In this document: in pieces, positions 1 to 11,843 of the stretch
Numbering within the stretch: position 1 is the first letter of the stretch
Layout: every line of letters begins with the position of its first letter
DNA from: Colocasia esculenta
Lineage: Eukaryota > Streptophyta > Magnoliopsida > Alismatales > Araceae
NCBI GenBank assembly: GCA_014218235.1
Contig: CM024753.1
Span: 3,162,001 to 3,226,000 of the forward strand
Direction: 5' to 3'
Length of the DNA: 64,000 bases
Position numbers and translations under genes: made by a program
The notes under the pieces: generated by a model
Seen by the model: only the letters and a program-made list of their open reading frames with translations
What the model was told of the DNA's origin: nothing
Databases searched by the model: none

Positions 1-2952
1 CATTGTATCAATGGGAATTAAAGCAATCCCCATTAAATTAAATTAGTAATGGGTTACTCTAATAACCAAACCCAATGGAATGGGCCCAAATAGGGATAGC
101 CCATGTTGGAATGAGAATTAAATTAATGAAATTCGTATCTAAATAATTAAATAAATAGTAAAGGGTTAAGATAAATGTTAAATAACCTTCTATATCTAAA
201 TAAAGAGTCCTAAACTCATCCTAACTCATTAACCACGAAATTAAACTCTCCCCTACCCATTAGATGGATAAATGGAGAAAATAGAGAGATAAATGTGGAA
301 TTTTCGTAATTAAAGGAGGAGAGAAGAGTTTGGGTTGTATGGACTCTATAGGAAGCTTAAACACTTCAAATCTCCTCCTATCTCCCATTTCGTGGCTGGA
401 ACCCTAGAGAAGGAGGGAAAGGTTGGAGACCAAGGAGCAAGGAGGAGAAGGCTTGGAGCAAGAAGGTTTTCCCGTTTTCGTCTTCAACCTAGGGTTTTCT
501 TGGACTCGACAAAAGGTAGGCAATCTCTCAAGCAAAAATCGTGAAATAATTACCCTAAGTAGCCTTCATGTACCTCTTCAAAAGCCCTATGGTTTCGTGG
601 TATTTCGTTCATCCATTGAGCGAATTTAATTCGTGAAACTGCTGTTCTCATGAACTGAGATCTCATGTTTTATCTAATTCCCGATATGACTTGTTCACAT
701 GCCATGCTAAAATCTCAGTTATAGTACATCACACTAGCTTTCAAACGCCCCTGGTCTCACTCGATTTTGATCTCCCATGAGGGAGAATTAAATCTTTGAA
801 TCTCTGTCTATTTCCTATACCCGACTCTTCATGTTGACCTTAAACATCGTGCATATTTGATATCATGCCATGAAAAAATTCTCTAAAATACTACATCGTG
901 TTAGCTTTCAAACGCCGCTGGTTTCATAATTTTTCATCAAGTGTACATCTCTAATTAATTTGTTGATTACTCTGACTGCGCTTGTTTAGGTCACCGAAAA
1001 ATAACCTGATCAAGCATGTCTAAACTTGTCTATTTTCAAATTAATCGTGCATGTTGATATATGTACATGTTTACTTCGTTTAAAACTAGTTTCGTGCTTT
1101 TTGGATCATTGTGCTATTTATATGTAATTTAGAACATCCATGTATCACAGAGAGCTCGCCTGGGAAAAAAAAGGGCAATCTCACCTGTTATCGCGACGGC
1201 ACGACCCGCCGCGATAACAGTGGGGTCGCGCCGGCCGATGGCGTCGCGTCAAGAACGCGGTGGCACGGGCCACCGCGATTCACCCCGGACCGGGCCAGAC
1301 CGGCCAGGTCCCGTGTCGCGCCCGACCGCCCCGTCGCGACTTGAAACGCGACGGGTAGGTCCGTCGTGTTTCAAAGATTTCGGCCAGAAATATTAAATTG
1401 TGTACATGCCCTGATGTTTTGGCTATTTAACCCTTAATTAGCTACGATTAAATCATGTTATAATTAATTGACTTGTTAGATTAATAAAAAATGACATTTG
1501 CACGACTTGTCATATCCTCAAGATTCTTTACACTTGCACACATAAACATTATAAATTGCCATTTGACCTTGATAAATTATGCAATAATGTATTCGGTAAA
1601 TTATCGAAATAAATGACTAAATTACCCTATTTTGTTAAATACAATTATTTCCATTTTTACTCGCGCATTTTATCTACCGTTACCGTTTTCCCTCGGCCTT
1701 CGAGCACTCGAGGCACGACGGACCGTTTTTACACACTTTCCCTTGACTTGGACCACCTCTCCACCGGGAATACTCTCGACGGACCAGGGACTCCTTGTCA
1801 AGACCTCCGTAAGTCTTCTTGACTTTGGCGCACGTCCTTAGTCAACGAGCTGGTTGTACCTAAAACCCGTACACTCTTAGGGATCAGTACGATCCAAGCC
1901 TTAGTGTTCCTTCTCGTCTTGAGTTCACACCGGACCACCTGACCCGTGTACACAGCACGGCTAAGGGGCGGTTGTGACTTCTACCAGACTGTCAGTACCC
2001 GACCTGGTGCTGTGCAATCGTTACTATCGTGTTTATCGTCGTTTTACGATTGTACCCCTCTCATCTACAGTCTCTTTACTCTCATCTGTTCACATTTTCT
2101 CTACACTCTCATCTATCTCGTCTAGTGCTCTCTTATCTCTTCTTGGTACTCTATTGGCCATTCGTGTGATTGTCTAAGATAAAAGAAATGACTAATGCCA
2201 GCGCAATAGGGCCCGATCAGGTCCTGGGAGGAACTCCCGAAAAGTGCCAGTGCCCATGGGAGTTAAAATGATCATAGGATGTGTTACGGCATGCATCTAA
2301 CGCCAGTTTACTATCTAGATTAATCTATGACAATCAAAGTGCTATCTCTACAAGTGCAAGCGTGATCGTTACTAGTGCACCGTTGTGCAATTTACATGTT
2401 ATATCGTTACATGGCCATTCTATTGTCGTTCTCGTTGTACTATTTTCCCTGTGCCAGTTGCAATTGTTCTCTCGTTATCGTGACATGCTCTACATGACTT
2501 TACTCTCTAGTTAACCTGCCATTAAAACATTAACTATTTAAAGCATGCTTGTGTTCATGAGATATTAAGTCCTACTGGGCGTTATTCGCTCATCCTGCGT
2601 ATTTATTTAATGTGTTCAGGTGAGTCGGATGGAGACGACCACATATACGAGGACGGGACTGAGGGAGATGCTCAGGAGTGACCATTTAGCCACCAGTGCT
2701 ATCTAGTAGTAGTAGTTAGTATAGTTATGAGTTAGTGAGTCAGTTAGTCATAATGTAATAGTTTGACTTTGAATAAAGTACTCTGGGCCCTAGTTTTGGC
2801 TCTGATACGATGATGTAATGATGACTGGTGAATTATTAATGTAATTGGAGTTTATTGGTGTTATCCAATTGTGCAATGGTTGTTATTTATTTCTCGCTCT
2901 GTACTATTTAATAACTGTAATCCCGCTCTGATATTCCGCGTCGGGGCGTTAC
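1..2952 (+). repeat. LTR-like block, left end outside window
   Basis: No coherent ORF is seen. The block ends at 2952 in GGGGCGTTACA, the kind of 3' edge seen on large plant Ty3/gypsy (Tekay/Del-like) LTRs, and interrupts an unrelated antisense ORF that begins at 2953. A transcribed-looking stretch lies near 340-620. A diverged tandem duplication of about 170 bp is marked by TAGCTTTCAAACGCC at about 736 and again at about 907. The left LTR boundary and any target duplication cannot be checked because the block may run off the window. Assignment to Tekay is inferred from the end sequence only; a solo LTR is possible. Confidence 0.45.
1186..1355. repeat. GC island with three perfect inverted repeats
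   Basis: Within AT-rich surroundings, three perfect dyads follow one another. TGTTATCGCG (1186-1195) pairs with 1210-1219. CGCGGTGGC (1256-1264) pairs with 1269-1277 across the loop ACGG. CCCGTCGCG (1330-1338) pairs with 1347-1355 across an 8-nt loop. They would form stems of 10, 9 and 9 bp in DNA or RNA. Confidence 0.8.
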
Positions 2953-3555
2953 AGAGGCCCTCGCCTCTTCCTGGATCAGCTTGGGAAATTTGTCCTTCAG
3001 CGCCGCCTGGAACTTGGTCGGGAACCCCTACTCCGAGCCATCTCGGTGCCTGACGAAGAACAGCCTTTGCATCCAACCCTTGTTGTTCGAGAATTTCTTC
3101 GCCAGGCTAATGTGCATCCTCTCCGGCGGTGTTTGGTGTAGTAAATACTCGCCCCCGATGAGGGCGAAGCTGTGAGCGCAAACTGGGACCGGAACACATC
3201 CGCCGAGCCGCGGATCTCCTTGAGCTTGCAGACGACGCCGAAGATGCAGATCGTCCGCCATGAGTTGGCGTTAGCTGGATTGGCGCGATTCCCCACCGAT
3301 TAGGAGCGCCTTCGCCACCTCCGGCAGCAACAGCCCGAGTCCCGCCTCCATATGATCAACCGACAGGGTGAGGCAGCCTGGTTTGTTCACCAAGTACGAC
3401 TCCCCCTCCTTGGCATCGACGATCTCGTACTCGTCGCTTATCCAGAAGCGCTCTCGGAGGCCCTCGTAGTGGCAGTATCTTGTCCCCCATTCGGTAGCGG
3501 CCACCGCTACTCCGCTCGCGCCGGTGACTACAACAGCTTTCCCCTTGTCTGCCAT
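2953..3555 (-). pseudogene. Antisense ORF fragment of a Tat-type retroelement (gypsy-type transposon domain)
   Basis: A reading frame starts at an ATG ending at 3555 (MADKGKAVVV...) and runs to about 3271. It then continues in a shifted frame (NSWRTICIFGVVCKLKEI) to the junction with the LTR block. The MEAGL...LLPEV...NSWRT pattern resembles the plant gypsy-type transposon domain once named Transposase_28, often found antisense in Tat elements. The C-terminal part has been lost at 2953. At least one frameshift makes it non-functional. Family assignment is by remembered motif only. Confidence 0.45.
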
Positions 3556-3949
3556 CGCCGGAAATTACAAAAAGCGTGGAGAAGACGGGGAAAGGAGTGC
3601 GAAGACGAAGGCAAGGACTAGGAGGACAAGAAGGTTCTTCTGAAAGGTTTGAAGGCATGGTTCCCCGCCTTCACCACTCCCCTTCCTTATAAGGAAGACG
3701 GGGAGCGAAAATCGAAAGAACCACAATGGCGTTTCCCCCGCTCCAAATAGCCATTCGAATGGGCTGCGCGTGATCTACGGTTCGACATGACACCCCGTTC
3801 ATCATGAGATCTTCCCAGCTTTCGAGGAAAACCTCCAAACGGTATCACCCTGCTGATGTTCCCGTTTCCAAGAGCGACCTTGCATTTAATGCGGAGAAGA
3901 CGTTCGAGCAGCCTTACGCCCTCGAGTGCCCTGGTTTCCGAGCTAGCTC

Positions 3950-4220
3950 GAGGGCGTGGGGGCAAGTGTGGTGGCCATTTCTAACCACCTAGGCCCGTGA
4001 GGCCCATCGCAACCCACCATCATCTCTCAGATGGACGTGGCCCTTCCGCTGGGTGCCACGTGTTCTCGAAAGACCATTTAGGAGATCCCGAACACTGGTG
4101 GAATGTCCGAGCACCACCAGGCACTCAGGGACAGTCTTCGGACGTCCCACACCCTGTTCGGTCTGGGCGTCACCAACCGAACGAGGATCACCTCCTAAAT
4201 ACCTCCACAGTAACATTTTG
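3950..4220 (+). mobile_element. Polypurine tract and truncated start of a 3' LTR
   Basis: GAGGGCGTGGGGGCAAG is followed at 3967 by TGTGGTGGCC, a purine tract joined to a TG-starting LTR. The layout antisense ORF, noncoding spacer (3556-3949), purine tract, LTR copies the order in the intact Tat-type element at 16093-33753. The LTR appears truncated near 4220, where sequence composition changes to AT-rich. No matching second LTR lies in the window, so this is a relic call. Confidence 0.4.
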
Positions 4221-5956
4221 ACGCGGAATATCGGAGCGTAATATAGTTAAATATATAATATAGAACGTAAATAAAAATAAAATTATTTCATAATCTAAAA
4301 TAATGTCAAATAAATCAATTTTATTAATAATTTCATTAATCTATATTACAATTGTTATATATATATCTCTCTCTTTGGACAGAAAATCCACATGCACGCA
4401 CACCGAAATTGAGCCAAAACATTTGAAAATATTACTGTTTCGTCAGAGATTTTGCAGGTGAAAGTCTATCTTGCCCACGGTTTCAAACGATGCGATGTGT
4501 AAGAACAGTCCAAATCTTCCGAGCCGGTTTTCTTCAATGTTACTAACCAGTTCAAAAAGACCTGTTATGGTCGACAGAGTTGAAACTCCAACCCTCATAT
4601 TTCTGAGCTAGCATATGATCATGGTGTCAACATCATATGTACCATTTTTATTGTTTAATTCTGAGCATGGGTTTTTGCAGTGTTGATATTTTAGAATTTT
4701 GAGTTATCTTGGCCTGATTTCCTAGTGCCTTGTTTTTCCTTGTCAATATGGATACACATATCTAACCCTAGAAAGCTCCAACTTTGTGCAGGACAATTAG
4801 ATTGATCAGCTGGTCTTGGGCATTTCCGGATACATCTTCAAACTCATCTATATATAGTTTTGGTCTTGACCACTCTTGCAGCATTCAAAAGTATCAAATA
4901 ATTCATCCCTTTAATGTAGGTTTTTTTTTCGTAAATATAAACCATCCCTATTCAAAAACTGCTAAATGTGGAATCCTTATTAAAATGTTATTAAAAATGC
5001 TACTTTGTTTGTATCAATTTAAAGTGTACTAACTGGTCAAGTGTAAAGACAATGTTTACACCTCCTCCTTTTGCTGTTGGAGAAATGCTTCTTGTAAGAT
5101 TAATTTTGCAAAAAAACTGATGTAGATTGTAAGACCACTCTTAGTATTCTTGCTATTGGCTGTGAGAGAGAGAGAGAGAGAGAGAGGAGAGAAGAGTCCA
5201 CAAAAGCCCAATAAGCCCATAAAAAAACCTTGCCTTGCCTCTCCGCCTTTGGTGGCTCCATAAATTCGGTAAGGTCTATGGGCCGTTGGCCACGCAAGCT
5301 GAACTGCTTCGATTTGGATCAAGTATGGAGAAAAATAAAGAATATAACATTCCTCTATTTTTAATTCTATATTCGTATTTAATTATCATCCTTAACAACT
5401 CCTTCCGTCTCGATATTAATATTGAAAACTTCTATAACAAAATACTAAAACCAAATCCAAGCTTTTACCTATTTTTTGCAATTGACTATATCACTCTTGT
5501 CTTAACCATTTCCTATGGTTGGGGCATTTGCAAGTCCATGTAATCTCCCACCCTAAGTAGGAGGTTTCTTTTCACATAAAAATTATATTTTACAATTGTA
5601 TGAAGACAAACTTGAGCTTAAAAGTAAGAAAAGGTGTGAATTATTGTGTTATTTAAAAAGGATCAGATGGTTTTGCTACATTGCCACCAACAAGCTCTAT
5701 CACATCCTTGCATATACAAAACATTCTCTCAAAACTTCAATCACATGCTTAGTGGCAAGTGGTAAGCATGTGATCATAATATGTACTATATTCATAAAAG
5801 ACAACATTACCCTTGATCACAATGCTTAGTGGTGAGTATTAGATCATAAACCTATGATAGACTACAACTTAAACATGGTTTACATCCATATGTCAGGCTG
5901 CCAGCTCCCCCTTTCTCTTCAAGAGCATCCGGCAACTCGAACTACTTCCCATCCTA
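4221..5956. other. AT-rich intergenic stretch, no gene seen
   Basis: ORFs here are short and lack family motifs. A GA microsatellite lies at about 5164-5186. The rest is unique-looking AT-rich DNA upstream of the TTL gene. Confidence 0.6.
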
Positions 5957-6058
5957 GAGAGAGAGAGGAGAGAGAGAGAGGGGGAGACCTTACAACGCAA
6001 TTCCCTTCATCTGCCGTGAGGTAACGAGAGAAGAGAAGCACCCAAGGTAAGAGGAAGG
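5957..6058 (+). promoter_or_regulatory. GA-rich probable 5' UTR of TTL
   Basis: A (GA)n-rich tract at 5957-5982 lies about 80 nt before the TTL start codon. GA/CT tracts are common in plant core promoters and 5' leaders. No convincing TATA box was found close by, so the transcription start is not placed. Confidence 0.35.
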
Positions 6059-9000
6059 ATGGATTCATGGCGCATGGATGAAGGTGACTTCAAGTCCTGC
6101 AGCGCCAGCACGAGGTTCGCCAGGGAGATGGCCGCCGCCGGCCCCTTTGCGGACCTCCAGCACGCCGTCACCGCCGCCCGTGACATCTGGTTCAACAAGG
6201 TCGCGCCTTTTGCACGAATCTCCCTATTTTTCCCTCTCCTTCTTGCTCCCTCTGTTTGTTCTAGTTTATTACGGATCGTAATTCTGTGTGCAGGTTGATG
6301 TCAATGGGTGGCTGGAGTCGTTCGCCGCCCACCCGGAGATCGGCGCTACCTCCGGGCGAATCTCGAAGTTGAGTTCTTTTCTTGTTTAGGAGTTGCTTTT
6401 CCGCTATTCGACCGCCATTAGTTTGCTGATTATTGGATTCGCCTTCGCCCTGTTTTTTGGTAGGTGGAGCAAGGAGGAGCAGTCGACTGCAGTCTCAACT
6501 GCGACGGATACTACCTTGGAGGTAAGGATTTCAGTCACTTCCGTCTCGGACCCTCGGTGGTTCTGTTCCCATGCGGATCACCCATTCGATCATTTGCCCT
6601 GGAGACTGGACTAGATTTTTGTATAGTGGAACTTAAGTGCGGCCGTGCTTGGATCAGTATAATGTGGACGTCCTATAGGTGTCCTCCCTTTTCAAGGGTC
6701 TAATGTGGTGTTTTTTTATATGTTTGTTGCTTCCTCGATGTAGGAACTGATTGATTGGAATGCTCAGTACAAGGAGAAGTTTGGATTTATATTTATCATA
6801 TGTGCTTCTGGAAGGAGCATGCCAGAAATTCTTTCCGAATTGAAGGTCGGAGAATCTGATCCTCTCATTCTGTAGCTTTTATCAGTACTTCCATCCTTCT
6901 TTTGTATGGTCCTTTATGAAAATTGAAAATCCCGACTATGTTCCATGTAAACTTGTTGGGGCTGTAAATCCATTACAAATAGAACCTTGCTTGATCTTTG
7001 TGATATTGTTGTTTCTTAATTCACATGATTATTAACTTATTATCAGCACTGTCTGTTAAAGTTTTATCCAATCGGGCCTTCCAACGTAAAACCTTAAGTT
7101 GATGAGTGGAGAGGGCACCACCATTATAAGAGTATTTTTGTCCCTTTCCAATGTGAGACTATTCTTATATGCCCCTCTCACGTGCATGCCAATTTTAGGC
7201 TCAGCCACATGAACCATAAATTCGAGGTGTGTGGCCTAGATCATACCTTCGGCTCTGATACCATGTTAAAGTTTTATTGGATTGGGCCTTCCAACTTAAA
7301 ACCTTAAGGAGATGAGTGGAGACGGCACCACTCTTATGAGCATAAGAGTATTTTTGTCCCTTTCTAATGTGAGACTATTCTTACACTGTCATTCTTATTG
7401 TTATTGTTGTCACAAAATGTTTCTTTTGGTTGTTTTCAATGAGATAAAGATGCTTGTCTGACATTCATGAATTCATTCTGATTGTCCAATACATTATTTC
7501 GCAAGTATCTGTGATGCAGCATTGTCTTTAAGTTTCCTGGTTCTTTGTGAAACAATTGTTTTTGGTGAAAAATATCTCTTTTCTTGGGACTTTTTATGTG
7601 GCAAATGGAAAGGGCCTCATGTTTGAGTGTCCTAGGCACTTCTATGTGGCAAACTGGCAATTAGCAAAGACTATGTTGATATGGTCATGCAAAGTGTCAA
7701 GTGAGTGCTCTGAATTGAAAATTATGTAGTACAGTATTGCTAGTCCAAGTCATAAAAGAGAGTTCTGGGGCGGACTCTGTTTTTTATGTGATAATACTAC
7801 TGTTTTAATTGTTTCATCATGTCTTTGCGGAATGTAGGTGACCTGTTTGAACACATTCCAATCATCTGTGGTGTTTGTCGTGCTTTTTTGTGTGTTTCTT
7901 ACCCCATGATCTCATTGGTTGTCTTGTGGCATCTTGGTTGCATTTTACTTCTCATGGTCATTTTCTGCAACATTTACATGCCATGGTATTTCATAATTCA
8001 GATCCACTCATTGCCTGCCTCTCTTCATTATAGAAACGATATTCAAACAGGCCCATAGTTGAGCTTGAGATTGCAGCACGAGAGGAGATGAAAATAATTG
8101 AAATACGCCTTTCTAAGCTTTTCACCTCCAAAACTGAAAAAACTTCTGCAACAATGGCCCAATCTCATGCTGACCAGTCATCTAATGTTGGAGGTACTGA
8201 TGGCAAGAACTCTTATTATTTTATTATTTTCTCCTATTTTGTTGGTGGCATGACTTGAGTTATTTATTATCCTCAAGCATTTACTACTCTTTCTTGAATA
8301 GAGTGAAAAGGTCTAATAAAAGTGGGGGGGCACCAAGGTCTAAGCTAAAGACTGGAATTCAGAATTGAGTCTACTTGGCCAGTTCCAATTCTGATTGTGG
8401 CCAGTTTTGTACAGCTCCAGCCTGTTTCCCCCCTGTTGAAACCAGACAGATTCCAACAAGTTCCAGCTTGGCCAGTTCCAGTCTAGTTCAACCAGTTTTT
8501 AGTGTGGAGGGAGCTTAGAATTGATAGAGACACTCTTCTCTGCCTGATATAATGCAAAGGCTGGTGCATGAGAAAGATAAAGAGGATGTGTGCACACTGA
8601 AAATTTATTTAGTTTAAAGGAAATTTTCAACTTTTTGGGAATTGGAGCCTTTCAAGTTTATCACTTACATTTCTGTCCAACTCTTTTTTGACTTTAAAAT
8701 GCACATTGATGAGATTCTAATGTTGGCTTTAGTTTATTAGCTACTTGCAAGTTTTATCAAAATAAGGGATCTTGTTTGTTACAGTAATCCCATGCTAAAT
8801 GATCAAATAGAGACAAAAGGTAAAATGTGAATATAAGATGATGGCTACTTCAGTCAGTGCTCTAAGGTTTTCAGCTGGAGGGTTCAGTGAATCAATTTGG
8901 TATGAAGGCCAGCTCATACCCAATATAATCTTCCTGATTTTGCCCTGCTGTGACCTGTTATTTGTGTCTTCACATTCCAGGTTATTTGTAATTTCATTCT

Positions 9001-10381
9001 GTATGTGAGAGGGGATGTTTGCTGCGAATGGGTAAACTATGGATTTATACAAATTAGGCCTTTGCACAAACTATCAAAATTTTGAATTAGAAGCTTTTAC
9101 TTTATATCAAAGCTAGGGCTGCAAATGGAATCCAAAAAATTGATATTCCACCCAATTCCGATAAGAATTATTGGTTTCGGAATTGAAAATTAATATTGAT
9201 AGCTTATTAGAATCGGTATCGGTTATTCCGATATGTCATCGGAGTTGGAATCGGAATTGAAAAATAATCGGAATCGAAATTGGTATCGGTTATGCCGATA
9301 ATTACCCATAAACTCAAAAGACAAAGCCACGATAAGCACCTTAGTTATCGAAATTTCGGTTCTGATAATGTAATCAGAATTGGATAAAAATCAGAAATGA
9401 TTATTCCGATTATATCAGAATCGGAAGTTTTAAACGGTGATCGGAATCGGTATCGGAAACTCATGTTTTCGGTACCAAATCCGACCTGGTTGTAGTCCTA
9501 ATCAAAACTCATGGTTGTCCCTATTTCATATCTCCTATGTTTATCATTGCCCACATGCTACAGCCTAAACAGAGTATATGTCCGGTATATGTGACGGCAA
9601 AGGATATGATGTGAACATAAAATGGCAGCTGAGTTAAGCACTCTTTTTGTATGCTGTTTTTATTCATGGATTGCCCATAAAACATCATCTACTAGTTTGC
9701 ATTATCTTTTTCTTTCTTATCTGCACCTACTGGACCTTTTTTGTGTGAATATGACTGTTATCTACTGCGTGAGTTTTGTCTCCCTTTCTTGTTTCTGATT
9801 ATGATACGTAAATAGAAGCATAGAATAGTGTCTTCTTTCCTTCCAAATAAAATCTAATCAACAATGAATCTTCTTGCTTTTCTTTCTAAATGAACTCTAA
9901 CCCATTATTCATATAAGACCGGATAGGTGTGATTGGCAGACATCTTACTGCTATTCCTAAGGCCTCTACCAACAAAATTGAAAAATATGTAGGAACTTCC
10001 ACGCCTACTCGTCCTCCAATCACGACCCACGTCTTGGATGTTTCACATGGTATCCCGGCATCAGGCATTGAGGTGCACCTGGAGATGTGGAAGGGGACTC
10101 AAAAATGTCCGTCATTTGAGAACCGTGACTCTGTTGAGTGGGCCCGGCTTGGAACTTCAATTACAGACTCCGATGGCAGAAGTGGTCCACTGATGAACTT
10201 CGCTAATTATATCATGCCTGGTATCTACCGCATAAGTTTCAACACTGGGAAGTATGTACCATATGGCTTCTTCCCCTATGTCAGCATTGTGTTTGAGATA
10301 AAAGAATCACAGGGATTTGAGCATTTCCACGTCCCCCTGCTGCTTTCAACTTTCTCATTCACTACATACCGTGGGAGCTAG
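6059..10381 (+). CDS. TTL: Uric acid degradation bifunctional protein TTL (OHCU decarboxylase + HIU hydrolase)
   Basis: Six coding exons with GT-AG introns are read as 6059-6199, 6294-6367, 6464-6521, 6744-6845, 8034-8193 and 9918-10381. They join in phase to 332 residues; the Arabidopsis protein has 324. The N-terminal half (about 1-165) is an OHCU decarboxylase domain with AHPEIG (His60), SKEEQS (Glu77) and FIFIICASGR. The C-terminal half (about 210-332) is a transthyretin-like 5-hydroxyisourate hydrolase with RPPITTHVLD (His216), EHFHVPLL and the terminal YRGS signature. Together they turn 5-hydroxyisourate, via OHCU, into S-allantoin after urate oxidase. Residues 180-188 (RIGVIGRHL) fit the internal PTS2 peroxisomal signal R-[LVI]-x5-H-L known in plant TTL. 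The first intron's donor is the weak GTCGCG. Intron 5 (1.7 kb) holds two transposons. Confidence 0.93.
7054..7385 (-). mobile_element. Complete TRIM (miniature LTR retrotransposon) in TTL intron 5
   Basis: Two direct repeats, 7054-7169 and 7264-7385, are LTRs of 116 and 122 bp. On the minus strand they start TGTAAGAATAG (TA instead of TG in the older-looking copy) and end TTTAACA. The minus-strand 5' LTR is followed at once by TGGTATCAGAGC (7263-7252), the primer-binding site for initiator Met-tRNA. The internal region is only 94 bp and ends in the purine tract AGAGGGGCA (7178-7170). A perfect 5-bp target duplication CTGTC flanks it (7049-7053 and 7386-7390). There is no coding capacity. Confidence 0.93.
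9114..9500. mobile_element. Non-autonomous hAT element in TTL intron 5
   Basis: The left end reads TAGGGCTGCAAATGG and the right end, reverse-complemented, TAGGACTACAACCAGG, typical hAT-like termini. The flanks are ATCAAAGC (9106-9113) and ATCAAAAC (9501-9508), an 8-bp target duplication with one mismatch. The interior has many copies of TCGGAATCGG-like motifs in both orientations, as in hAT subterminal repeats. At 387 bp it encodes no transposase. Confidence 0.85.
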
Positions 10382-11224
10382 ACTACTATCGTCTAAATAT
10401 GCAATGGATATGGTCGTTTAAACTTGTTTTCATTGCCTTTGTATCTGGAACCTTTGGCCTATGAATGCCATTGCATTAACATGTATATCTCGCATCTGTA
10501 ATGTTATGATGACCGTGTCATACCTGAAGTCCTTGAACCTTTCTTTGTGCTTGTTTCTGGTCTCTCACTAGTCGTCACCATGACTTGTGTATATGCTGAA
10601 TTCTTGATCGTTCATACAGAAACCTTAGGACATTATGGCTAAAGATGCCTGTTATGTCGAAGGATGTGCTTATAAGTACATTTTTTCTGCGTTTAAACTA
10701 CCTAAGATTACATGCGAACCCATCTTGGGTGGAATCACAGATTTTGGCGGAGGAAACCTTCACGTCTGATCAGAATTTAACATCTCACGGATTCAGGATT
10801 CTCTCTATTGGTTTGGAAATGGTAGAAGGCTGTTGAAAAAAGGGAGAAGAGATTTGGCTAGACCTCTGAGAAGGGATTGCAAATCTTGCAATCCACATCA
10901 GCTAATGGCAAGACTACCTCTTGCATTAAGTATTTCTCTTTGGTGAATGGGATTTCTCTCTTTGATCATTTTCTGATGTTGTTTAGGGGATAATGATCCA
11001 TTGGCCATTTGTTGGCACAGAAACTTAGCGCCAGTCTTGTCTGTTCGCAAAAGAAACTTTTTTTTCCCCCAGTAAAGGTGTTCTTCACTCTCGTCTATGC
11101 AGGGAATCAGTGTTGGTTTTGCCCGTAATGCTAAACAAGTATCACAAATCGACATTGTGTTCCCAACCCGATTCTATTGTATCAGATTGGGCAAGTAAAC
11201 TTGTCGAAAATTCATATTTTTTTA
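10382..11224. other. TTL 3' flank, no further gene seen
   Basis: The first 150-250 nt probably hold the TTL 3' UTR, although no clear polyadenylation signal could be fixed. The rest has only short, motif-free ORFs. Confidence 0.5.
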
Positions 11225-11366
11225 TAGACCCACATAGGGAAAACTAGAATTTATTCATTTCTTCACCATCCCCTGAGAACCAGGCGGGGAAAAAAAGGTG
11301 GGGAAATGTGAATACACAGAGGACTACGGCAGTTCCAACCTGCGCAATACATCTCATTTGCTCCTC

Positions 11367-11798
11367 TCATTGCGCGAGAACCAGGTCGGTGCTCAACCGA
11401 TCCAGGGGCGGCGTCGCGTCGGTCGGCGCCTCCGCCCCGGCGGGGCTCCCGGGGACGAAGAACACGGCCCTCGCGGCGCGGAGATTCTTCCTCTGGGGAC
11501 AGCGTGGGCCCCGGACCCGGCACCCGGCGAAGAAAGGAGAGCCGTGGGCGGCGGCCGCTGGGGTCTGAGCCGCGCCACCCGCGATAGAAGTAGACGAAGG
11601 CGACATCGGCCGCTGGCTCCCGGCGGCGGCGAGGAGGGCAGCGGCGGATCTGGGGGACCTGGCGGAGCTGATCCGGGTGTCGCGGAGGTGGGCAAGGGCT
11701 CCCGGGCGGAGGAACCTTTGGTACCTCTCCTCGATCCTGGAAGGCGTCGTCGGCGCCGCCGAGAGCGACCTCCTGGAGCTCCTCACTCTCTGATTCAT
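11367..11798 (-). CDS. Hypothetical basic Ser/Arg/Pro-rich protein, tandem copy 1
   Basis: A single-exon ORF of 143 residues with very high GC. It aligns along its whole length with the ORF at 14684-15124. Shared blocks in order are RFLRPGALA-LRDTRIS, a low-complexity Ala/Ser/Pro stretch, GSPFFAGCRVRGPRCPQRK, LRAARAVFFVPGSPAGA, and a short acidic tail. I do not recognise the family and assign no function. The start is chosen because the alignment of the copies begins at this Met (MNQRVRSSRRSL against MNGRVRSPKRSL). Conservation of two distant blocks and of promoter sites argues for a real gene. Opposite-strand ORFs here look like shadows of GC-rich sequence. Confidence 0.6.
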   Translation of the reverse strand: MNQRVRSSRRSLSAAPTTPSRIEERYQRFLRPGALAHLRDTRISSARSPRSAAALLAAAGSQRPMSPSSTSIAGGAAQTPAAAAHGSPFFAGCRVRGPRCPQRKNLRAARAVFFVPGSPAGAEAPTDATPPLDRLSTDLVLAQ

Positions 11799-11843
11799 GG
11801 CGGGATGTGAGGTAGAGAGAGAGAGAGAGAGAGATGGGGGTGG

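Noticed and set aside
3271..3621. Plus-strand ORFs opposite the antisense fragment
   Set aside because: Shadow frames of the minus-strand reading with retroelement motifs.
5395..5420. Stowaway-type end CTCCTTCCGTCTC
   Set aside because: No matching inverted end or TA duplication nearby.
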